The translations under genes and the position numbers were made by a program. Positions 40,605 to 48,646 of a DNA stretch of 48,646 bases are shown here, in pieces. How positions within the stretch are numbered: the first letter of the stretch is position 1; every line of letters begins with the position of its first letter. Source of the stretch: Thermoplasmata archaeon (GTDB taxonomy: Archaea > Thermoplasmatota > Thermoplasmata > Lutacidiplasmatales > UBA184); assembly GCA_030037815.1 (NCBI GenBank), contig JASHPZ010000010.1:1-48646 (forward strand). The letters run 5' to 3'. The notes under the pieces were generated by a model, which saw only the letters and a list, made by a program, of their open reading frames with translations, did no database searches and was not told the DNA's origin.

Positions 40605-42185
40605 CTACGCCAGCGTTCGGGGGGTGTCGGGCGGGAGGAATCGCTCCAGGAAGTTCCGCAGCTTCGGGAGGGGTCGGCGGAGCAGCTGCTCGGCCATCCG
40701 GACGATGAAGAGGTCGCCCTCCTCCACGCTCCGCGTGACGAGGATCGCGCCGACGAAGATCAGGACGCCGACGAAGTAGAGCGGGTAGACGACCCAGTGG
40801 GGGTGGTGGACGAACCCGACCGCGAGGAAGAGCGGGATCCCGATGGCGAGCGAGACCCCGAGCGGCAGGACGAAGTTGCGCCGGAGCGGCGTGACGCCGT
40901 GGGTCGCGTGGAGCGCGAGCATCCCCGCGGCCGGGTACGCGACCCGCGCCACCGACCAGGCGATCGCCGCCCCGAGGAGACCGTACGGGGGGATGAGGAG
41001 GAAGCTGAGGACGACGTTCGAGACCGCGGAGACCGCCGTCGCGAAGAGGAGCGGGCGGGTCATCGCGAGCCCGGCGAGCGCGGCGTTCACCGGTCCGAAC
41101 GACACCGAGACGAGCGCCGCCGTGGTCACGATGACGAGCGCGGTGGCCCCCGATGCGAACGACGAACCGAACACCGCGGTGATCGAGTCGGTGGGGAGCA
41201 GCCCGAAGACGAGGAACATCGGGACCGTGACGATCAGCACCCACCGCCCGGCGGTGACGTAGGTCGTCCGGATCATCTCGAAGTTCTTCTCGCCGGCGAG
41301 GCGGGCGGTCACGGGCAGGAAGATGTACGTCACCGCCCCGGCCGCGATCATGATCAGCCGCGCGAGGGTCATGATCGCCGAGTAGATCCCGACGTCCTGC
41401 TCCGGGCGGAAGACCCCGAGGATGAGGGTGTCGGCGAACCCCGTCACGAACATCAGGGTCGTCACGCCCCACAGGGAGAGCGAGAGCACCCAGAGACCGG
41501 CCGGAAGGTGCGCGGACGGCGCGACCTTCGCGGGCAGGTGCTTCGGGAGCCGGAGGACCGTGTAGACGAGGAGGGTCCCGAACGTCACGACGTTCGAGAT
41601 GACCCAGGCGATCAGCGCGCCCTGGAGCTCGAGGTGGAAGTAGAAGAGGACGAACACGAAGACGAGGAACGCCGCCGGCTGAACGCCCTGGTTGAGGACG
41701 CCGTACGGGAACGTGTCCTCGAACCCCTGGAAGATCGAGGCGAGGAACGTGCAGAGGAGCGTGAGGCCGATCGTCACCGAGAACATCTGGAAGACGACCG
41801 TGAGCTCGCCCGGCGCCGCCCGGTTGAACAGGCTCGCGATCAGGCCCGCCGAGAGGTAGACCGCGACCGACGAGGCGATCGACGCGACGACGGTGACGAC
41901 CGCGGTCCATCGGATCAGCTTCAGCCGGACCGCGGGGTCCGGGTTCTCCGCGATCGAACGGGCGACCGCCTGGTGGAGTCCGAGGAGCGCGACCAGCGAG
42001 AGGAGACCGGCGAGCGAGAGCCCGAGGTTGAAGTCCCCGTACTCGACCAGCGAGAGGTGCCGCGCGACGGCGACGCGGCTGATGAAGTTCAGGAGGAGCA
42101 GGAGGAACGTCCCGATGACCAGGATGACCGTGCCCTTGCCGAGGGAGTCGATCGCGGAGGGCCCGGAGCGCGGCGGTGCCTCCAC
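40605..42185 (-). CDS. Polysaccharide flippase (MOP superfamily, Wzx-like)
   Basis: A 526-residue protein with fourteen predicted membrane helices. The N-terminal FISRVAVARHLSLVEYGDFNLGLSLAGLL is the classic flippase start (R-x-L-x-x-x-E-Y-G-x-x), and GFADTLILGVFRPEQDVGIYSAIMTLARL is the matching second-half block. It should flip lipid-linked oligosaccharides outward, which fits the GT and nucleotide-sugar genes nearby. The start is GTG 42185; a TCTTATACC TATA element lies about 39 bp upstream. The cytoplasmic tail is basic and Pro-rich. Confidence 0.9.
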   Translation of the reverse strand: MEAPPRSGPSAIDSLGKGTVILVIGTFLLLLLNFISRVAVARHLSLVEYGDFNLGLSLAGLLSLVALLGLHQAVARSIAENPDPAVRLKLIRWTAVVTVVASIASSVAVYLSAGLIASLFNRAAPGELTVVFQMFSVTIGLTLLCTFLASIFQGFEDTFPYGVLNQGVQPAAFLVFVFVLFYFHLELQGALIAWVISNVVTFGTLLVYTVLRLPKHLPAKVAPSAHLPAGLWVLSLSLWGVTTLMFVTGFADTLILGVFRPEQDVGIYSAIMTLARLIMIAAGAVTYIFLPVTARLAGEKNFEMIRTTYVTAGRWVLIVTVPMFLVFGLLPTDSITAVFGSSFASGATALVIVTTAALVSVSFGPVNAALAGLAMTRPLLFATAVSAVSNVVLSFLLIPPYGLLGAAIAWSVARVAYPAAGMLALHATHGVTPLRRNFVLPLGVSLAIGIPLFLAVGFVHHPHWVVYPLYFVGVLIFVGAILVTRSVEEGDLFIVRMAEQLLRRPLPKLRNFLERFLPPDTPRTLA

Positions 42186-42219
42186 GTCGTCAGTTCTCCG
42201 TCCGAGGTTGGTGGAGGGC

Positions 42220-42228
42220 GGTATAAGA
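42220..42228 (-). promoter_or_regulatory. TATA box for flippase gene
   Basis: TCTTATACC on the minus strand is centred about 39 bp before GTG 42185, giving a leader of some 12 nt. Confidence 0.55.
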
Positions 42229-42278
42229 GCGCTCCGCGAACCCGGCTCCGCCGCCCGTCCCGCGTCGCTCGCGGCTCG

Positions 42279-43676
42279 TTACCGGAACCGCGCGATCGGC
42301 CGGCCCTGGAGGTCCGCGGGTACCGGCTGGCCCATCAGGCCGAGGATCGTCGGGCCGATGTCGATCAACTTCTCGGTCGGCCCCTTCGTGCCGGCTCCTT
42401 CCGCGGGGTCGGTCACGAGATACACGCCGTCGAACGAGTGCACGGAGTCGTCCGGACCGGTGTCGTTCTCCGCGAGGAAGAGGGTGTCGTAGCCGAGGGT
42501 GCCGGCCGACCGCCAGGCGACGTTCCCGAAGTAGACCATCAGGTCGGGCGAGTCGCCGCGGACCTCCCGATACACCTGGGCGGGGACGCGGACGTCGGCG
42601 TCCAGCGAGACGCCGTCCGGGGACCGGACCGCCTGGAGGTCGCGCGTCAGCTGCGCTTCGAACGCGGGCAGGTCGGCGGGGGCGATGATCCCCTCCGGCT
42701 CCCGCCCGCGCAGATTGTAGAAGATCCGCGCGTAGTACCCGCCCGAGCCCCACGCCTTCGTCTTCGACCAGTCGATCGCCGCCTTCTCGAGCGGCGTGCC
42801 GGCCTTCGGGCGCGGGCCCTTCAGCGTCAGGTACCCCTTCTGGATGAGCCAGTCGTTGATGCAGAAACACCCCTTCATCGCCTGGCTGCCGTGGTCGGAG
42901 ACGATGAAGATCCGCACGTCGTCCGGGACGAGGGCGAGGAATTTCCCGATCTCCTCGTCCATCAACCGATAGTAGTCCTCGACCAGCTTCCGGAACTTCG
43001 GCTGGGGTTCGTAGCGGGGGTGCTGCTCGTCGAAGAACTTCCAGAACGTATGGTGGATCCGATCCGGGCCGATCTCGTGGAGCGCGAAGAAGTCCCACGG
43101 CTCCTTCGCCCACAGGTGCCGCGCGACCGCGAAGTGCTTGCGCGTCATCTCGAACAGTTGGTCGCCGATCCGGTCGCGGTCGTCCGCGCGGAACGTCACG
43201 TCGAACTCGTACCCGCCGCTGACGCGGTCGACCTCCTCCTTGAGGGACGCCGGGTGCACGTAGTCCTTCGCGGACGGCGGGGTGAGGAAGTCGGAGATGT
43301 AGACGCCGTTGACGGCGGGAGGCGGGTAACCGGGCGGCATCCCGATGATGCAGACCCGCTTCCCGGCGCGGCCGAGACGGTCCCACACCATCGGCTGGAG
43401 GATCGTGCGGGACGTCGGGATGTACGTGTCCCAGTACGTGCCCGGGCGACGGTGGCGGAACCCGTAGACGCCGAGACTTCCCGGGTCCATGCCCGAGAAC
43501 ATCACGGCCCAGGCGGGGACCGTGATCGGCGGGTCGACGCTCCGAAGCGTCCCGTGGACGGAACGCTTCAGCAGCTTCTGGATGTTCGGCATCAGCGGCA
43601 GGTACCGTTCGAACAGTAGCTCGGGCGGGACGGAGTCGAGCCCGATCACGAGCACGCGCTGCTTCCCCGACGTCAC
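42279..43676 (-). CDS. Alkaline phosphatase-superfamily phosphodiesterase (NPP-like), Thr type
   Basis: A 465-residue cytosol-type enzyme of the nucleotide pyrophosphatase/phosphodiesterase group. Metal ligands: Asp14 in VIGLDSVPPEL, Asp and His in HEIGPDRIHHTFWKFF, SDHGSQAMKG, and a late His in DDSVHSFDGVYL. The nucleophile is Thr52 in DPPITVPAWAVMFSG. The archaeal subgroup with FRHRRPGTYWD and FLTPP blocks has no settled substrate; nucleotide-sugars or lipid-linked phosphates are plausible given the locus. GTG start. Its divergent neighbour at 43789 is a clear paralogue. Confidence 0.87.
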   Translation of the reverse strand: MTSGKQRVLVIGLDSVPPELLFERYLPLMPNIQKLLKRSVHGTLRSVDPPITVPAWAVMFSGMDPGSLGVYGFRHRRPGTYWDTYIPTSRTILQPMVWDRLGRAGKRVCIIGMPPGYPPPAVNGVYISDFLTPPSAKDYVHPASLKEEVDRVSGGYEFDVTFRADDRDRIGDQLFEMTRKHFAVARHLWAKEPWDFFALHEIGPDRIHHTFWKFFDEQHPRYEPQPKFRKLVEDYYRLMDEEIGKFLALVPDDVRIFIVSDHGSQAMKGCFCINDWLIQKGYLTLKGPRPKAGTPLEKAAIDWSKTKAWGSGGYYARIFYNLRGREPEGIIAPADLPAFEAQLTRDLQAVRSPDGVSLDADVRVPAQVYREVRGDSPDLMVYFGNVAWRSAGTLGYDTLFLAENDTGPDDSVHSFDGVYLVTDPAEGAGTKGPTEKLIDIGPTILGLMGQPVPADLQGRPIARFR

Positions 43677-43757
43677 GCGGTGTCACTCCCTTCGATGGAC
43701 GCCCGAACCGGGAACGCATGCCCCCGTTCGAGTCGATGAACGTTCGAACGCGAGGCA

Positions 43758-43765
43758 GTAATACC
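43758..43765 (+). promoter_or_regulatory. TATA box for NPP-like gene, plus strand
   Basis: GTAATACC is centred about 27 bp before ATG 43789. The mirror sequence GGTATTAC could also serve the divergent minus-strand paralogue with a leader of about 55 nt. Confidence 0.6.
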
Positions 43766-43788
43766 TTTCGGTCGCTCCTAGGAGTCGG

Positions 43789-45219
43789 ATGGGAACCCCC
43801 GCGGGCCGGCGCCGGCTCCTGATCGTCGGGCTCGACGGGGTCCCCCCCGACTTCCTGTTCCGCCGGTACGCCGCCGAGATGCCGTTCACCTCCGCGCTCG
43901 TCCGGCGCGGCGCCCGGGCGAGCCTCCGGACGACCGACCCGCCCATCTCCGTGCCGGCCTGGCCGGTGATGTTCACCGGCGTCGACCCCGGGACGCTCGG
44001 GTTCTACGGCTTCCGGCACCGCTCGGGGAGTTCGTACACCGAGACGTACGTGCCGCGGGCGGACCAGACCCCGGCGCCGACCGTGTGGGAGCTCGCCTCG
44101 CGGGCGGGCCGGCGGGTGTGCGCGATCGGGGTCCCGCTCGGCTACCCGCCGCGACCGGTCAACGGGATCTTCCTCTCCGACTTCCTCACCCCGCCCGGGA
44201 GCCACGACTTCACCTACCCGCCCGAGCTGGCCGCGGAGCTCGAGGCGCGGTACGGGCCGTACCCGTTCGACGTGGTGTTCCGCTCGGACGAGCGCGTCGA
44301 ACTGTTCGACAAGATCGTCCGGATGACCGAGACCCGGTTCCAGATCGCCGCGGACCTCCTGGCCCGCGAACCGTGGGACCTCTTCGCCGTCCACGAGATC
44401 GGGACGGACCGGTTCCACCACGCCTACTGGAAGTACTTCGACGAAGCCCATCGGGACTTCGTCCCGGGCAACCCGTTCGCGGGGTCCGCGCGCCGCTACT
44501 ACCGGGTCGTGGACGAAGGGATCGCGCGGCTCGTCCGAGCGGCGCCGCCCGACACGACGGTGCTGGTCGTGTCGGACCACGGGAGCATGGCGATGGACGG
44601 CTGCTTCTGCGTCAACCAGTGGCTGGTCGAAAAGGGGTACCTCGCGCTGCAGGCGCCCGTGCCCGCGGGCACCCCTCTCGAGAAGGCTCCGGTCGCGTGG
44701 GACCGTACGGTGGTGTGGGGCTCCGGCGGCTACTACGCCCGCATCTTCTTCAACGTGCGCGGGCGCGAGCCCCAGGGGCTCGTCGCCCCTGGCCAGATCC
44801 CGGCGCTGCGGAAGCGCCTGGAGGCCGACCTCGCCACCGTCCGCGACCCGGCGGGGAACCCGCTCGCCGTGCGCGTCCTCGACCCGAAGACGATCTACCA
44901 CGAGGTCCGGGGGGACGCCCCCGACCTGATGCTCTACTTCGGTGACCTCAAGTGGCGCTCCGCCGGCTCGCTCGGCCATCCGTCCCTGTTCCTCCGCGAG
45001 AACGACACCGGCCCCGACGACGCGGTCCACTCGTTCGACGGCGTCTTCCTCTGGTCGCCCCCGGCGGGGAGCGGACCGGGCGTCGACCTTCCGGAGCAGT
45101 CGATCCGGGACGTCGCGCCGACGGTCCTCGCCTATCTCGGCGTTCCGATCCCGGACGCGATGCAGGGGCGCCCGATCCGGCTCCCGACCGGAGCCGGCGC
45201 GCCCGCCGTTCAGTCGTAA
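43789..45219 (+). CDS. Alkaline phosphatase-superfamily protein (NPP-like), Ser type
   Basis: A 476-residue paralogue of the gene at 42279-43676 with the same blocks throughout: VGLDGVPPDFLF (Asp16), HEIGTDRFHHAYWKYF, SDHGSMAMDGCFCVNQW, YARIFFNVRGREP and DDAVHSFDGVFL. The metal site is intact, but the nucleophile position is Ser54 (DPPISVPAWPVMFTG) where the paralogue has Thr. Ser is the residue of alkaline phosphatases proper, so the two may differ in substrate or rate. TATA box 27 bp upstream, plus GGAG just before the ATG. The last 10 bp overlap the convergent sulfatase-fold gene. Confidence 0.87.
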   Translation: MGTPAGRRRLLIVGLDGVPPDFLFRRYAAEMPFTSALVRRGARASLRTTDPPISVPAWPVMFTGVDPGTLGFYGFRHRSGSSYTETYVPRADQTPAPTVWELASRAGRRVCAIGVPLGYPPRPVNGIFLSDFLTPPGSHDFTYPPELAAELEARYGPYPFDVVFRSDERVELFDKIVRMTETRFQIAADLLAREPWDLFAVHEIGTDRFHHAYWKYFDEAHRDFVPGNPFAGSARRYYRVVDEGIARLVRAAPPDTTVLVVSDHGSMAMDGCFCVNQWLVEKGYLALQAPVPAGTPLEKAPVAWDRTVVWGSGGYYARIFFNVRGREPQGLVAPGQIPALRKRLEADLATVRDPAGNPLAVRVLDPKTIYHEVRGDAPDLMLYFGDLKWRSAGSLGHPSLFLRENDTGPDDAVHSFDGVFLWSPPAGSGPGVDLPEQSIRDVAPTVLAYLGVPIPDAMQGRPIRLPTGAGAPAVQS

Positions 45220-46706
45220 CCCCAGGAACGGAGGCGGGCGTCCAGCGCCACTTCGACCGGAGGCGGCGCCTTCGCCGCCGCCGCGCGCCGGACCGCGTCC
45301 TGGGACTCGTACGGACCGAACACTTCGGTTCGGAGCGCCACGGCGGCGGCGCCCGTGAGCGTCTCGGGAGCGCGGCCGTCCGGGTCGGCCGCGAGCCCCT
45401 GCCACCGGTAAACCGTGGCGGTCTCGAGGTCGAGGACGAACTTTTCGTCGCCGCGGTACGCCGCCAGCAACCGGTGGTTCCAGAGCTGGTCCCGGCGGAT
45501 GGTGCGGAGCGACTTGTTCGGGTCGGAGGCCGGGCCCCCCTCGCTGTAGACGACGGCCGTGTCGGGCGCGGTCACCGAGTAGGGGAACGGGGCGTGGCCC
45601 TCCTCGTCGTACGCGGCCGCCCCGGCGGCGGTCGCTTTGAACCAGGAGTCGACCTCGCAGAGGCTCGTCCACCGCTCGATCCGGGCCGGCACCGCCATCC
45701 CGGTCGGGGCGCGCACGACCATCGGGACCCTCAGGATCGAGTCGGTCGCCCCGCAGCCGTGGAAGACGTTCCCGCTCTCGCCGAACGATTGGCCGTGGTC
45801 GGCGGTGACGACGATCAGCGTCCGGTCGAGCTCGCCGGCGCGCGCGAGGTGGTCGACCAGCACGCCGACCTTGCGGTCCGCCTCCTCGATCGAGCGGACG
45901 TACCCTTCCAGCATCGCGTCCCACCGGAGGTGGGACTGGAGGCCCGGCACGGCGAGCAGGTAGTACCGCGGCGTGTTGAGGTAGATGCGGTCGAGGAACC
46001 CGAGCGGGTGGCCGTTCGGGACGAGATCGTACGGCTCGTGCGTGTCGACGAAGTTGAAGAACGCGTAGAACGGCCGCTCGGTCGACCGCCCGCGGAGCCA
46101 CTCTTCGAAGTAGCCGAGCGTGTACTCGCCGCAGACGTCCCGCTTGTAGGCGACCTCCTGCGGGTGGTTCATCATCGTCAGCGGCGTGATCATCGGCGGC
46201 AGCTCCTCGACCATCTTGAGGAGGCGCGGCGAGTAGAGGAACTCGGCGTGCCCGAGGAGCGAGTTCGCGACCGTCCGTTCCTCGTCGGAGATGCCGATCC
46301 GACGGGAGCGGCGGGTCTCGAACCCCTCCTCCATCCCGTAGCCGCCGACCAGGTGGACCATCTCGGTGAACATCGCCGTCTCGTAGCCGGCGCGGCGCAG
46401 GTGGGTCGCGGTCGTCTCGGGGAGCTCCGTCCCCTTCTGGAACGTGCGGATCCCGTGGACGTTCGGGTACGTCCCGGTGAAGAACGAGAAGTGCGACGGC
46501 ATCGTCCAGTTCGCCGGCGCGACCGCGCGGGGGAACGACGTCCCGTGCGCCGCGAGGTCGTCCAGGTGGGGGGTGCGGGCGACCCGACGGTCCCCGCCGC
46601 TGTGCGCGAAGTTCTTCGCCCGGGCGCAGTCGAGGATGACCGCGACGATGTTCGGGGGCCGCCCGCCGGAGGCGCGCGGTTCCGCCACGTTTGACGAGGA
46701 GTTCAT
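45210..46706 (-). CDS. Sulfatase-fold hydrolase/transferase with Thr nucleophile, paralogue 3
   Basis: A 498-residue alkaline-phosphatase-superfamily protein, closest to the one at 36143-37621. Metal ligands: Asp26 in AVILDCARAK and TADHGQSFGESGNVFHG. Thr68 in ANWTMPSHFSFFTG occupies the nucleophile position. It ends LRSWGYD. A longer frame starts at 46727, but ATG 46706 overlaps the stop of the upstream membrane-protein gene (ATGA), so I take that start and infer translational coupling. No signal peptide is visible. Substrate unknown; phosphodiester chemistry on glycan or lipid precursors is my preferred reading. Confidence 0.84.
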   Translation of the reverse strand: MNSSSNVAEPRASGGRPPNIVAVILDCARAKNFAHSGGDRRVARTPHLDDLAAHGTSFPRAVAPANWTMPSHFSFFTGTYPNVHGIRTFQKGTELPETTATHLRRAGYETAMFTEMVHLVGGYGMEEGFETRRSRRIGISDEERTVANSLLGHAEFLYSPRLLKMVEELPPMITPLTMMNHPQEVAYKRDVCGEYTLGYFEEWLRGRSTERPFYAFFNFVDTHEPYDLVPNGHPLGFLDRIYLNTPRYYLLAVPGLQSHLRWDAMLEGYVRSIEEADRKVGVLVDHLARAGELDRTLIVVTADHGQSFGESGNVFHGCGATDSILRVPMVVRAPTGMAVPARIERWTSLCEVDSWFKATAAGAAAYDEEGHAPFPYSVTAPDTAVVYSEGGPASDPNKSLRTIRRDQLWNHRLLAAYRGDEKFVLDLETATVYRWQGLAADPDGRAPETLTGAAAVALRTEVFGPYESQDAVRRAAAAKAPPPVEVALDARLRSWGYD

Positions 46707-48646
46707 GCCGCTTCGCTGATCGTCCACTCGGAGTTGCCGAAGACCGGGTCGAATCCGTACGCCTGGGTGAAGTACGACTCGGTCGGGGTGAACCCGCCGC
46801 CCGGCGGGAGGAGGAGGAACCGCACCCCGTTCTCCGCGAAGAACGCGGTCGCGTTCAGGAACGTCGGGAGGACGATCGCCGGGTTGCTCTCGTCCACGGT
46901 CGTGGCCGCGAGCGAGACGGTGAACGGCGCCGCGGGGTCGGGGTTCTCGAACGTCATCGTCACCTGATTCTGGGCTCCGAGGGGGCTAATAGAGTTCGCT
47001 ATCGGAACGGGAGTGGCGGTGACGGTCGAGGCGACCGTGTACTTGCCCGGCAGCTGCCCGAGCGTTCCCGTATCGTTCCAGTAGACCGTCCCGGCGGCGT
47101 AGCCGACGCTCGACACCGGGGCGAGGTGGAGGAGCGAGACGCCGGCCGGCGGGTTCGCGAGGACGAGCGAGAGTCCGCCGACCGAGTCGCCGGGGTCGGG
47201 GTCGACCGTGAGGTTGACCCACGTCACCCCGCCCGGACCGACGGTCCCGGTCTCGTTGAGGGTGTAGTCCGAGGTCGTGTAGGCCAGCCGGCCCGAGGGC
47301 GCGCTTCCCGTGGGGAACGTCAGCGCCGGGCTCGAGAGCGCGTTCGCCGGCACGAGGTTCGTGCCGCCCGGAGTGGTGACGTTGACGACCAGGTCCGACG
47401 GCGGGAGCCGGAACACGGGGAACTGGACCCCCTGGACGTACGCGGAGTACATCGGCATCTGCAGGAGCGACGTCGTGGTGGGGCCGCTGAACGAGAGCAC
47501 CTGCACGTTGTTCGTCACCGCGTACTCGGCGTTGAACGCCCAGTACGCCTCCTCCGCGTTGACGATCTGCCACGGCTCGAAGAGGAGCCACGTCGGCCCG
47601 ATGTCGAACGCCCCGCGGTCGGTGAGGGCCTCGACCCACCGCACGGCGCCCTGGGTCGTCATCACCGAACCGGACGTCGGGCTCCCGGAGAGCCAGTTCG
47701 TCGCCTGGAGGAACATCGCATCGTGGCCCGAGCCGCCGTTCGACTGCTCGTTCGAGAGCGCCATCGGCGCCGTGACGTTCGCGAACAGGAGGACGAGCAG
47801 GAACGCGACGCCGACCGTGGCGTACGTCTCCCGTGGGGTCGGACGGCTCCAGCGCACCGGGGGCCGCGACGCGGTCGCTTCGGGCGCCGCGGCGTCGCGC
47901 GGGCGCGCGAGACGGCGTCGGACGACCCCTTCCGCGGTCAGCGCGATCAGGAGCGATACGGGGAGCGGCAGGAAGTAGACGAACCGCGTGTAGTCGGTAT
48001 CGACGTGCAGGACCCAGCCGACGACCGGCACGAGGAGGGTCGACACCGTGACGCCGACCGCGACGAAGTGGCGGTGGTCGACCCAGGTCGGACGGGCTCG
48101 GGCCAGGAGCCACAGGCCGACCGTGAGCGCGAGGGCTACCCCGACGAGGAACGCCTCGACCTCGCGGGGGCTCAGGTTCGCCGCGGAGCCGCCGGGTAGG
48201 AACATCGGCGCCGAGGCGAGCGGCCGGAAGTACTCGCCCAGGTTGTCGATGTAGTAGGCCGCGGGGTTGACGGAGAAGTACCCCGGGTGAGGGATGCTCA
48301 GCCACTTCGTGATCTCGTCGTACCCGACGACGGTCGCGGCGAGGATCGCGAGGCCCGCGACGTTCCCGGGGGAGAAGATGAGGGAGAACCAACCGCGGTC
48401 CCGCAGGAGCAGGAACAGGGCGGTGGTCGCGAGGGCGAGGATGAGGACCGCGAAGGTGAGGTCGTGGGTGAGGAAGGTGAGGGCGACGAACCCGTAGAGG
48501 AGGAGGGCGTCGGTGGTGGAGCGGGAGCGGAGGAAGGCGAGGAGGAAGACGAGGGCCTCGTTGAAGAAGACGAGGGCGAGGAAGTTGGGGTAGCCGCCCC
48601 AGAAGAGGATCTGGAGGGTGGTGCCGTTGAGGAGGGCGAGGCCGAC
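46703..48646 (-). CDS. Polytopic membrane protein with C-terminal ectodomain, 5' end outside window
   Basis: The frame is open to the window edge, so the start is missing; 647 residues are visible. Several membrane helices occur in the first 300 residues, with WGGYPNFLALVFFNE and FLTHDLTFAVL in loops or helix ends, patterns seen in GT-C-type glycosyltransferases. A basic cytoplasmic loop precedes a helix (ATVGVAFLLVLLFANVTAP). The rest is extracytoplasmic and beta-rich with N-x-T/S sites (NVTTPGGTN, NETGTVGPG). The final residues EWTISEAA overlap the start of the sulfatase-fold gene. Family not recognised; a surface glycan role is inferred from neighbours. Confidence 0.75.
   Translation of the reverse strand, partial: VGLALLNGTTLQILFWGGYPNFLALVFFNEALVFLLAFLRSRSTTDALLLYGFVALTFLTHDLTFAVLILALATTALFLLLRDRGWFSLIFSPGNVAGLAILAATVVGYDEITKWLSIPHPGYFSVNPAAYYIDNLGEYFRPLASAPMFLPGGSAANLSPREVEAFLVGVALALTVGLWLLARARPTWVDHRHFVAVGVTVSTLLVPVVGWVLHVDTDYTRFVYFLPLPVSLLIALTAEGVVRRRLARPRDAAAPEATASRPPVRWSRPTPRETYATVGVAFLLVLLFANVTAPMALSNEQSNGGSGHDAMFLQATNWLSGSPTSGSVMTTQGAVRWVEALTDRGAFDIGPTWLLFEPWQIVNAEEAYWAFNAEYAVTNNVQVLSFSGPTTTSLLQMPMYSAYVQGVQFPVFRLPPSDLVVNVTTPGGTNLVPANALSSPALTFPTGSAPSGRLAYTTSDYTLNETGTVGPGGVTWVNLTVDPDPGDSVGGLSLVLANPPAGVSLLHLAPVSSVGYAAGTVYWNDTGTLGQLPGKYTVASTVTATPVPIANSISPLGAQNQVTMTFENPDPAAPFTVSLAATTVDESNPAIVLPTFLNATAFFAENGVRFLLLPPGGGFTPTESYFTQAYGFDPVFGNSEWTISEAA

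Noticed and set aside
42190-46101. 1303-codon minus-strand frame across the NPP-like genes
   Set aside because: Low-complexity Arg/Pro/Asp content and out of frame or antisense with well-conserved enzymes; a compositional artefact.
48400-48646. Strong purine bias of the plus strand at the window end, like a simple repeat
   Set aside because: The minus strand reads as an open membrane-helix coding frame using CTC/GTC/TTC codons, which explains the bias.
1-48646. tRNA genes, rRNA genes and CRISPR arrays
   Set aside because: I looked for T-loop motifs, rRNA core sequences and regularly spaced repeats and found none that hold up.

Overview
The window looks like a chromosomal segment of a high-G+C archaeon. 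The evidence is an archaeal-type RNase P RNA, a C/D-box guide RNA, a deoxyhypusine synthase, PyrB next to a zinc-binding PyrI, TldD/TldE, and TATA boxes about 25-30 bp in front of many start codons, which implies leaderless mRNAs. The secreted proteins with GLPAGTxWxVxLNG-type repeats and a G1-family (acid) peptidase resemble proteins of Thermoplasmatota, especially high-GC terrestrial or acid-tolerant lineages. That placement is an inference and needs a tree.

Layout. Positions 1-12224 carry mostly housekeeping genes: a C/D-box sRNA overlapping the stop codon of a HisA-like gene, RNase P RNA, a DUF2079 membrane protein, a surface protein, an EamA exporter, pyrB-pyrI-gdt1, a large AAA/TPR ATPase on the other strand, and deoxyhypusine synthase. 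Positions 12225-16070 form an unusual island. It has a winged-helix/STAND NTPase/TPR regulator, a palindrome-rich divergent promoter, three translationally coupled small genes of unknown function (two share a sequence motif) closed by an intrinsic-type terminator, and a tiny SD-led ORF with a UUCG hairpin facing the regulator's 3' end. Positions 16158-20707 hold a zinc-ribbon protein, tldE-tldD, a VOC protein and ilvE. Positions 20708-22430 are a poorly coding stretch with hairpins and a vapBC toxin-antitoxin pair whose operator-like sequence is nearly repeated 1.3 kb away. Positions 22430-26378 carry a methyltransferase, a surface protein, a G1 peptidase and a beta-helix protein.

Positions 26543-48646 are dominated by a cell-surface glycan locus, interrupted by an ArsR/AHSA1 pair and an AhpD-like gene (33980-35559). 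It holds a GT2 glycosyltransferase and a coupled set for UDP-xylose (UDP-glucuronate decarboxylase, UDP-glucose dehydrogenase, UTP-glucose-1-phosphate uridylyltransferase). It also has a GT4 glycosyltransferase, three sulfatase-fold proteins with Thr at the nucleophile position, two NPP-like alkaline phosphatase-superfamily proteins, a polysaccharide flippase, and two large membrane proteins, the last running off the window end. Together these suggest synthesis, export and phospho-decoration or trimming of a xylose/glucuronate-containing surface polymer.

Translational coupling by ATGA/GTGA overlaps is common (tldD-tldE, vapB-vapC, ugd-galU, arsR-AHSA1, the small-gene triplet). Several convergent gene pairs overlap or abut at their 3' ends.
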